5,049 nt of DNA from an uncultured Clostridia bacterium (GTDB lineage: Bacteria > Bacillota > Clostridia > Christensenellales > UBA3700): positions 1 through 5,049 of the forward strand of contig CAMWPK010000112.1 in the NCBI GenBank assembly GCA_947176115.1, written 5' to 3'. Below, one piece after another: positions 1 through 5,049 of the stretch. Position 1 is the stretch's first letter, and each line of letters starts with the position of its first letter. A program made the translations under genes and the position numbers. Below the pieces are notes generated by a model that was not told where the DNA came from, made no database searches, and saw only the letters and a program-made list of their open reading frames with translations.

Positions 1-408
1 TCTTAATTTAACGTCACCGCTAATAATGCAAAAATCCAACAAATAATCTAAATTAAATTTTTTTCTTAAATAACTTCCCCATTCACTAACGTCATTGGAT
101 AAAAAACCAATTTTATATTTACGTTCTTTTAATAATTTTATGGTATCTACTATTTCACTATCAATCTTCAAATTCTCATCTAAATATTTTTCTTCAATTA
201 ATTTAATTTTAGATTCTTCAACTCCCATATTTAACCAAAATTCTCTTGCCGTTATTTTCCCTAAACTAGCCTCTAAATAAAATTCGCAAATCTGTTGTTG
301 AGAAATATCGTTATTAAATTTCTGAACAAATGGCACTAATAAATCATTAGTATCGTCTCCGACTGTAAATACAACGCCCATAACATCAAAAAACATGTTT
401 TTAATCAT
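1..408 (-). CDS. HAD-superfamily hydrolase-like protein, 3' part cut by window edge
   Basis: The first 136 residues are visible; the gene runs off the left edge. The start is the ATG at 408-406, with AGAGGTG 5 nt upstream. The N-terminus gives a hydrophobic strand ending in FFDVMGVVF, which fits HAD motif I with Asp8 as the nucleophile. A helical stretch at about 20-85 fits a C1 cap. GFLSND (101-106) fits motif II with Ser104. The visible end, IISGDVKLR, sits where the motif III Lys should follow, just outside the window. HAD proteins of this kind are usually about 200-230 residues, so roughly two thirds is seen. The position two after Asp8 is Met10, where phosphatases normally carry the acid/base Asp, so ordinary phosphatase activity is doubtful. 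No membrane segment or signal peptide is seen; it is likely cytosolic. GC is 26% and 13 of 16 Leu codons are TTA, unlike the neighbours. The superfamily is fairly sure; substrate and reaction are unknown. Confidence 0.8.
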   Translation of the reverse strand, partial: MIKNMFFDVMGVVFTVGDDTNDLLVPFVQKFNNDISQQQICEFYLEASLGKITAREFWLNMGVEESKIKLIEEKYLDENLKIDSEIVDTIKLLKERKYKIGFLSNDVSEWGSYLRKKFNLDYLLDFCIISGDVKLR

Positions 409-413
409 CTATA

Positions 414-420
414 CACCTCT
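414..420 (-). promoter_or_regulatory. ribosome binding site of the HAD gene
   Basis: AGAGGTG on the minus strand ends 5 nt before the ATG at 408. It fixes that ATG as the start over the in-frame ATG four codons later. It begins only 3 nt after the T-run of the terminator hairpin, so folding of the hairpin and access to this site may be linked. Confidence 0.7.
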
Positions 421-423
421 TGC

Positions 424-451
424 AAAAAAGCAGTCCGTCAAAGCGAACTGC
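424..451 (-). terminator. Rho-independent terminator (or leader attenuator) upstream of the HAD gene
   Basis: On the minus strand GCAGTTCG (451-444) pairs with CGGACTGC (437-430) as an 8-bp stem with one T-G wobble and a 6-nt loop, followed at once by six Ts (429-424). On the plus strand the wobble becomes a C-A mismatch and no T-run follows, so the signal reads in the minus direction only. It is the best terminator candidate for transcripts from guaA. It lies only 15 nt before the HAD start codon, so it could instead control entry into that gene. Confidence 0.7.
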
Positions 452-455
452 AAAA

Positions 456-484
456 TTTATATCTATTGTCACATAGTATATGAA
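456..484 (-). promoter_or_regulatory. possible sigma-A type promoter for the HAD gene
   Basis: On the minus strand TTCATA (484-479; 4 of 6 matches to the -35 consensus) is followed after 17 nt by TATAAA (461-456; 5 of 6 matches to the -10 consensus). Transcription would start near 450, at the first bases of the terminator hairpin stem. The local sequence is AT-rich, so a chance match is quite possible. It is the only well-spaced pair I found between guaA and the HAD gene. Confidence 0.3.
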
Positions 485-550
485 CGATAAATTCGGCGAT
501 ATGTGAGATAGGCAAAGATAAAATATCGGCGAACGTCAATGACATTAGAA

Positions 551-593
551 AGACTCTTCGACTGCACTGCGTTTCGCTCAGAGTGACGCATTC
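551..593. repeat. dispersed-repeat-like hairpin (TCTTCGACTGC...CGCTCAGAGTGAC type)
   Basis: The stretch contains ACTCT (553-557) pairing with AGAGT (580-584), CGA (559-561) pairing with TCG (574-576), a small GC-ACT-GC inner hairpin (564-570) and a tandem ACTGC duplication (561-570). In wording it closely resembles the family of intergenic repeats seen in many bacterial genomes as TTCTTCGCTGCGCTCAGAATGA. I make that link from memory, not from a search. Function is unknown. On the minus strand it is followed by TCTTTCT, too weak to call a terminator. Confidence 0.5.
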
Positions 594-613
594 TAGGCAT
601 TACTATTACTCAA

Positions 614-773
614 GTTTGGCAAGAAGGTAGAGTCGTAAGATTTTCACGAGTAAGAATGTTTTCTATACGATGAAAACGAATGCAGGCGTACTTGCTGTAC
701 GTCAAGTGAGTTTGAAGACGTAGAGAAAGCATTATTGCCGTGTAAACTTGCGACGCCTACCTTAGAGCCAAAC
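614..773. repeat. 160-nt imperfect inverted repeat / long hairpin next to guaA
   Basis: The two halves pair along their whole length. Helices on the plus strand are 614-620/767-773, 624-630/757-763, 632-639/747-754, 641-643/744-746, 645-648/739-742, 650-653/735-738, 655-664/724-733, 666-669/719-722, 674-677/710-713 and 685-691/697-703. They close on the 5-nt loop TTGCT. This is about 58 pairs by hand alignment, with small bulges and mismatches and one larger inner loop (670-684 facing 704-718). The ends are GTTTGGC and GCCAAAC. No coding frame and no T-run follow it on either strand, so it is not a simple terminator. It could be a non-autonomous mobile repeat (MITE-like) or a structured RNA. 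No clear target-site duplication is visible. Confidence 0.65.
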
Positions 774-776
774 ACC

Positions 777-2312
777 TTATTCCCACTCAATCGTAGCCGG
801 TGGCTTTGACGTAATATCATAAGCTATTCTATTGATATGTTTTACTTCATTGACAATTCTCGTGGAAATCTTTTCGAGTACGTCATAAGGTATCCTAGCC
901 CAGTCCGCAGTCATCGCGTCTACGGAAGTTACGCCTCTCAATACCAACGTATAGTCATACGTACGGCTATCGCCCATTACGCCAACGCTACGCATATCGG
1001 TAAGTACTGCGAAATATTGCCATATCTGATCGGCAAGTCCGTTGAGTTTGATTTCTTCTCTAAAGATATAGTCCGCTTCCCTCAAAATCTCCAACTTGTC
1101 CTCGGTGATATCGCCAATTATTCTTATCGCAAGTCCCGGTCCCGGGAATGGCTGACGCATTACGACGTCATGCGGAAGTCCCAACTCAAAACCTACTTTT
1201 CTGACTTCGTCCTTAAACAAATCTCTAAGCGGTTCTACGATTTCTTTGAAGTTGACTACGCTAGGAAGTCCGCCTACGTTGTGGTGAGATTTGATTACGG
1301 CGCTACTGCCAAGTCCCGATTCTATTACGTCGGGATATATCGGGCCCTGCACGAGATAATCTACTGCGCCGATTTTCTTTGCCTCTATTTCAAAGACGTC
1401 TATAAACTCTTTGCCTATTATCTTTCTCTTCTTTTCGGGATCTTTTACTCCGCTCAACTTCTCCAAAAATCTCTTGGACGCGTCTGCAAGTATGACGTTC
1501 ATACCCATATCTTCTTTGAATACTTTCATTACTTCTTGCGCCTCGTTCTTTCTCAAAAGACCGTGGTCTACGAATATACAGGTAAGTTGGTCGCCTACAG
1601 CCTTGTGAATAAGCGTTGCGGCAACTGCGGAATCTACGCCACCGCTAAAAGCGCAAAGTACTTTCTTGTCGCCAATCTTAGCCTTGAGTTCTGCGACGGA
1701 TTTATTAACAAAGTTGGACATCGTCCAATCACCTTTCGCCTTGACGATATTATACAAGAAGTTCTTGAGCATATCCAAGCCTTGATACGTATGCATTACT
1801 TCAGGATGATATTGCATACCGTAAATAGCCTTTTGCTTGTTTTCAAAAGCCGATACCTTGCAAGTATCAGTGCTTGCAATCACTTCAAATCCCTCCGGAA
1901 GCTGAGCAACGTGGTCGGTGTGGCTCATCCAGCATATGCCCTTTTTGTCAAGACCTTTGAAAAGCAAACTGTCAGTATTGTATTTTGCTTCCTGTCTGCC
2001 GTATTCTCTCTTTTCAGCGTGTTCTACTTTACCGCCTAGCGTATGCGCTATGAGCTGACATCCGTAGCAAATTCCAAGTATCGGCACGCCAAGCTCGAAA
2101 ATCTCTTTATCAATTCTCGGAGCGCCCTCTTCGTATACGCTGTTGGGTCCGCCCGTAAAGATAATACCAATTGGATTAAGCGCCTTAATCTTCTCAATTG
2201 AAATTGTGTACGGATACATCTCGCAATACACGTTGTGTTCTCTTACTCTTCGTGCGATAAGTTGGTTGTATTGACCGCCAAAGTCGATTACCAATACTTT
2301 TTCATTAGTCAT
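777..2312 (-). CDS. guaA: GMP synthase (glutamine-hydrolysing)
   Basis: It catalyses the last step of guanine nucleotide synthesis in the cytosol: XMP, ATP and glutamine give GMP, AMP, pyrophosphate and glutamate. The 511-residue length matches the bacterial family. Residues 5-190 are a class I glutamine amidotransferase with GGP (54-56), the nucleophile Cys82 in GICYGC, and the His169/Glu171 pair in YHPEV. The ATP-pyrophosphatase domain follows, with P-loop SGGVDS (223-228) and the VDHG strand. The C-terminal dimerisation and XMP-binding part carries RQPFPGPGL (386-394) and the typical end KPPATIEWE. All key residues are present. I chose the ATG at 2312 because AAGGAG lies 8 nt upstream; the in-frame TTG two codons earlier would leave only 2 nt. 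The start follows the ATPase stop by 15 nt, which suggests one transcript. No purine riboswitch or other leader fits in that gap. Confidence 0.98.
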   Translation of the reverse strand: MTNEKVLVIDFGGQYNQLIARRVREHNVYCEMYPYTISIEKIKALNPIGIIFTGGPNSVYEEGAPRIDKEIFELGVPILGICYGCQLIAHTLGGKVEHAEKREYGRQEAKYNTDSLLFKGLDKKGICWMSHTDHVAQLPEGFEVIASTDTCKVSAFENKQKAIYGMQYHPEVMHTYQGLDMLKNFLYNIVKAKGDWTMSNFVNKSVAELKAKIGDKKVLCAFSGGVDSAVAATLIHKAVGDQLTCIFVDHGLLRKNEAQEVMKVFKEDMGMNVILADASKRFLEKLSGVKDPEKKRKIIGKEFIDVFEIEAKKIGAVDYLVQGPIYPDVIESGLGSSAVIKSHHNVGGLPSVVNFKEIVEPLRDLFKDEVRKVGFELGLPHDVVMRQPFPGPGLAIRIIGDITEDKLEILREADYIFREEIKLNGLADQIWQYFAVLTDMRSVGVMGDSRTYDYTLVLRGVTSVDAMTADWARIPYDVLEKISTRIVNEVKHINRIAYDITSKPPATIEWE

Positions 2313-2320
2313 TAACAAAA

Positions 2321-2326
2321 CTCCTT
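2321..2326 (-). promoter_or_regulatory. ribosome binding site of guaA
   Basis: AAGGAG on the minus strand sits one base after the ATPase stop codon and 8 nt before the ATG at 2312. Its position rules out the in-frame TTG at 2318 as the start. It also shows that guaA has its own translation signal although it probably shares the upstream transcript. Confidence 0.85.
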
Positions 2327-2327
2327 A

Positions 2328-5049
2328 TTATTTCTTATTGTCAAATCTGTTGAAGAACTCTTTGACCTTGTTTTTCTCTTTGTTGATGAAGCCTCCCGTC
2401 TCCTTGAAGAGCGCCTTGAATGCTTCTATCTCCACGCGCATCAACGCCATAATAGGCACTATGCAAATTATTATTATCGTAAGTTTGATTATCATATCCG
2501 GATATAGCGATACCAAAGAGAATTTCTCGCTCAAGAAGGAATTGCTGACTACGAATATGAAGGCTACAAGCAATAGCGCAAGCATAAATATCTTGTCTTT
2601 GGTATACGGCATACATACCTGTACCAAAACTATATAGGACACGGAAGCGGTAATAAATACGCTCATAGTCGATATTTGCGGAGATACGTCGAATCCTATA
2701 TCATTGTACATATAGCATACGAGTATAATTGCAAACGCGACCGTAAGTCCTGCCGGCAAGGCTCGCTTGAATACCTTGCTTAGGAAGTTGCCTTTTACTC
2801 TTCTGTCGTTTGGCTCAAGCGCCAATATAAACGACGGTACGCCTACGAACAACGCATTGATAAGCGTGAGCTGAATAGGCTCGAATGGATACGTCGCAAA
2901 TTGGAACAAAATAAGCAACAACGAAAGTACCGCGCTAAACGTAGTCTTTACTAAGAATAACGACGAAGCTCTTTCTATATTGTTGATAACTCTTCTACCC
3001 TCGCTAACTACGCTTGGCAACGCCGAGAAGTCGGAATCGAGCAACACGAGTTGAGCAACGTTACGGCTCGCGTCAGAACCGCTTGCCATTGCTATAGAAC
3101 AGTCGGCTTCTTTTAGCGCCATAACGTCGTTGACGCCGTCGCCCGTCATACCTACCGTATGTCCGTGAGCTTTAATAGCGGCAACGAGTTCTTTTTTCTG
3201 ACTAGGCGTAACTCTACCGAATACAGTATATTTCTCTACCGCTTCGTATATTTTTTCCGTCGTGTCTAAATCTACAGAAGCATCAACGTACTTTTCTGCA
3301 TTCCTAAGTCCCGCTCTCTCAGCTACTTTAGATACCGTAAGCGGATTGTCGCCGGAAATAACTTTGAGCTCAACGCCTTGCTGTTCAAAGTAATCAAACG
3401 TGGCGGGCGCCGTACTTCTTATCTTATCGCTCAATACTATGAGCGCAATGAGATTCATTTGATTTGGATCCATTTGGCTGTCTTTGAGTTCTTCGCCGGT
3501 GTTGACGAGTACCAAAACTCTGTATCCCTGCATAGCGTATTCATTGACGTTACGCTCGACAAGGTCATACCTGTCTTTGAGTACAAACTCAGGAGCGCCT
3601 ACTATGAACGTACCCACGCCGTCAAAACTTACTCCGCTCCACTTCCTTGCAGACGAGAACGGCATGAGTTTTGCCACTTTGAAAGTTTCGTTAGATGAAA
3701 AATATTCTTGACACGCCTCAAAAGTCGCGTTGTTTGCGCCAAGCGCTTTGACCATATTAGCCATTATATCGTCCGCAGAACCGCACATAGACGAATATAC
3801 GTGAACGGTTTCTACCTGCATCGTACCCTCGGTGATTGTACCCGTCTTGTCAAGACAAAGCACGTCTACTCTCGCAAGCGCTTCGATTGAATACAAATCC
3901 TGCACGAGAGTACGCTTCTTGGCAAGTCTGATAATACCAAGAGCCAGGGCTATAGACGTCAACATTACCAAGCCTTCCGGAATCATACCGATAACTGACG
4001 ATACGGTACTGGTGACTGCGCCTGAAGTACTTGTCGAATACTTCATATTGGTGAAAAACATCGCAATTCCCAATGGGAAGATAATTATGGTAGCTATTCT
4101 GATAATCCAATTTATCGAACGCATTAGTTCCGACTTGGACTTCTTGAACTTCTTTGCGTCGCTCATAAGTTTTGACGCGTAAGTATCTTCTCCGACGGCT
4201 ATAACTCTTGCTCTGCAAGTGCCGGCTTGGATAAAACTACCCGACATCAACTGATCGCCAAGTCCTTTATGTATATCATCCTGCTCGCCCGTAAGAAGCG
4301 ATTCATTGGCTTCGCATTCTCCGCTCACGACTATGCAGTCCGTAGGAATTTGACTTCCTTGCTTAAGTATGATAATATCGTCGATTACTATTTGGTCTGT
4401 TGATATGCTGACGACCTCGCCGTTACGCACGGCTTCTATCGACGGAGCTGATACCAATGTGAGTTTGTCAAGAGCGCGCTTAGAACGTATCTCTTGGAAA
4501 ATACCAATGACAAGGTTGACTAGCGCAATGCCCGCAAATAGCATATTCTTTATCTGTCCGTTGAAAACGATAAGTAGACATACGAGAAAGATATTTACCA
4601 AGTTAAAGAGCGTAAATATATTGGACGTGAAAATTTTAAGATAAGACTTTGAGATTGTATTATCTTGATAGTTGGTCAATCCTCTCAACTGTCTTTCTTC
4701 TATTTGTTCGTCGTTAAGTCCTTGCTTTGCAGTAGTTTCTACGTGTACGAACTCTAAAGTCTTGTACTTCTTTGCTTTTTCTTTTAAGGCTTTTGCTCTT
4801 TGCTTATCATCCGCCTTTTTAGCGATCTTCTCGGCTTTCTTTTGCGCCTTAAGGTCAACGTCATTGGCTACGTCTTCTTTTTTCTCTTCTTGGGCTTTAT
4901 TATCGACAGGTTGAGTTACCTCGTCTGCCTTATCAGCGTTTATATTTTCTTCAGTCTTCTTTACTTCCAAAACTTTTTTCGCGTCTTGCTTTTCCGCCTT
5001 ATTATCTACGACAGGACTTGTTTCCGCTTTATCTGCGACAGCGGACTTT
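2328..5049 (-). CDS. cation-translocating P-type ATPase, CtpE-like, 5' end outside window
   Basis: This is a membrane pump that couples ATP hydrolysis to cation movement. 906 residues are visible, counted from the codon at 5048. Residues 1 to about 106 form a Lys/Glu/Ala-rich charged extension with a likely long helix at 64-97. The core follows: TM1-2 (about 142-185), actuator loop with TGE (253-255), TM3-4 (about 311-376) with PEGL (357-360), phosphorylation motif DKTGT with Asp400, nucleotide domain with KWSG (469-472), SGDNP (565-569), the hinge TGDGVND (635-641), and TM5-10 (about 694-869). PEGL without a second Pro and the TM6 segment NALFVGVPSF, with Val735 where SERCA has its Asp, point to the CtpE-like group. 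Members have been linked to calcium or manganese, so the ion here is open. The frame stays open to the window edge and has no ATG before residue 169, inside TM2, so the start lies outside. A TTG at 4970 lacks a ribosome binding site and is not credible. Confidence 0.95.
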   Translation of the reverse strand, partial: KSAVADKAETSPVVDNKAEKQDAKKVLEVKKTEENINADKADEVTQPVDNKAQEEKKEDVANDVDLKAQKKAEKIAKKADDKQRAKALKEKAKKYKTLEFVHVETTAKQGLNDEQIEERQLRGLTNYQDNTISKSYLKIFTSNIFTLFNLVNIFLVCLLIVFNGQIKNMLFAGIALVNLVIGIFQEIRSKRALDKLTLVSAPSIEAVRNGEVVSISTDQIVIDDIIILKQGSQIPTDCIVVSGECEANESLLTGEQDDIHKGLGDQLMSGSFIQAGTCRARVIAVGEDTYASKLMSDAKKFKKSKSELMRSINWIIRIATIIIFPLGIAMFFTNMKYSTSTSGAVTSTVSSVIGMIPEGLVMLTSIALALGIIRLAKKRTLVQDLYSIEALARVDVLCLDKTGTITEGTMQVETVHVYSSMCGSADDIMANMVKALGANNATFEACQEYFSSNETFKVAKLMPFSSARKWSGVSFDGVGTFIVGAPEFVLKDRYDLVERNVNEYAMQGYRVLVLVNTGEELKDSQMDPNQMNLIALIVLSDKIRSTAPATFDYFEQQGVELKVISGDNPLTVSKVAERAGLRNAEKYVDASVDLDTTEKIYEAVEKYTVFGRVTPSQKKELVAAIKAHGHTVGMTGDGVNDVMALKEADCSIAMASGSDASRNVAQLVLLDSDFSALPSVVSEGRRVINNIERASSLFLVKTTFSAVLSLLLILFQFATYPFEPIQLTLINALFVGVPSFILALEPNDRRVKGNFLSKVFKRALPAGLTVAFAIILVCYMYNDIGFDVSPQISTMSVFITASVSYIVLVQVCMPYTKDKIFMLALLLVAFIFVVSNSFLSEKFSLVSLYPDMIIKLTIIIICIVPIMALMRVEIEAFKALFKETGGFINKEKNKVKEFFNRFDNKK

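Larger units (their letters stand above)
409..776. other. 368-nt intergenic region between guaA and the HAD gene
   Basis: No credible gene is seen here. From the guaA side it holds a 160-nt imperfect inverted repeat (614-773), a short dispersed-repeat-like hairpin (551-593), an AT-richer stretch (about 452-540) with a possible promoter, and an intrinsic terminator (424-451) next to the HAD ribosome binding site. The stretch 485-550 shows only a short repeated word: TCGGCGA occurs at 493-499 and 526-532. The longest open frame noted is 43 codons on the minus strand (600-469). It has no ribosome binding site and runs through the repeat, so I do not call it. Confidence 0.7.

Noticed and set aside
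469..600. 43-codon minus-strand open frame between guaA and the HAD gene
   Set aside because: It has no ribosome binding site, runs through the dispersed repeat and shows no protein-like pattern.
614..773. Long hairpin as the guaA terminator
   Set aside because: No T-run follows on the minus strand and the structure is far longer than an intrinsic terminator; the hairpin at 424-451 fits that role better.
837..2039. 400-codon open frame on the plus strand, opposite guaA
   Set aside because: It is in exact codon register with guaA and is open only because guaA uses no TTA, CTA or TCA codon there. Its translation is rich in Tyr, Phe and Arg and shows no family motif, while the opposite strand is clearly guaA.
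2313..2318. In-frame TTG as a longer guaA start
   Set aside because: Only 2 nt would separate it from AAGGAG; the ATG at 2312 has 8 nt spacing and gives the normal family N-terminus.
4968..4970. TTG as the start of the ATPase gene
   Set aside because: There is no ribosome binding site before it, and the frame stays open with the same composition to the window edge, so it is an internal Leu codon.
1..5049. CRISPR array, tRNA, rRNA, transposase or toxin-antitoxin pair
   Set aside because: No regularly spaced direct repeats, no cloverleaf or rRNA-like stretch, and no further protein-coding frame that fits such genes were seen on either strand.

Overview
The window is a stretch of bacterial chromosome with standard-code genes and AGGAG-type ribosome binding sites. 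All three recognisable genes lie on the minus strand. Gene style, the CtpE-like pump and a GC content of about 45% in the two main genes (three guaA lines counted by hand, 1081-1260) suggest a Bacillota/Clostridia-type anaerobe. That assignment is an inference from style, not from a marker gene.

Read along the minus strand, the window opens inside a large cation-transporting P-type ATPase of the CtpE-like type. Its first codons lie beyond position 5049, and the visible part starts with an unusual Lys/Glu/Ala-rich extension. Its stop is followed after 15 nt by guaA (GMP synthase), which is complete, has a clear AAGGAG site just after the ATPase stop, and probably shares its transcript. After guaA comes a 368-nt non-coding stretch (409-776). 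It holds a 160-nt imperfect hairpin ending 3 nt from the guaA stop, a smaller hairpin that resembles a widespread dispersed bacterial repeat, a possible promoter, and an intrinsic terminator. The terminator ends just before the ribosome binding site of the last gene, a HAD-superfamily protein cut by the left edge of the window.

The genes do not form an obvious pathway. GuaA makes GMP from XMP, the ATPase moves cations across the membrane, and the HAD protein has no assigned substrate. The HAD gene is much more AT-rich (26% GC by count) and uses TTA for 13 of its 16 leucines. A 400-codon stretch of guaA has no TTA at all. This points to a different origin for the HAD gene.

I see no new multi-gene system. 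The least explained part is the intergenic region, above all the long hairpin, whose G-U versus A-C pairing pattern hints at an RNA read from the plus strand.
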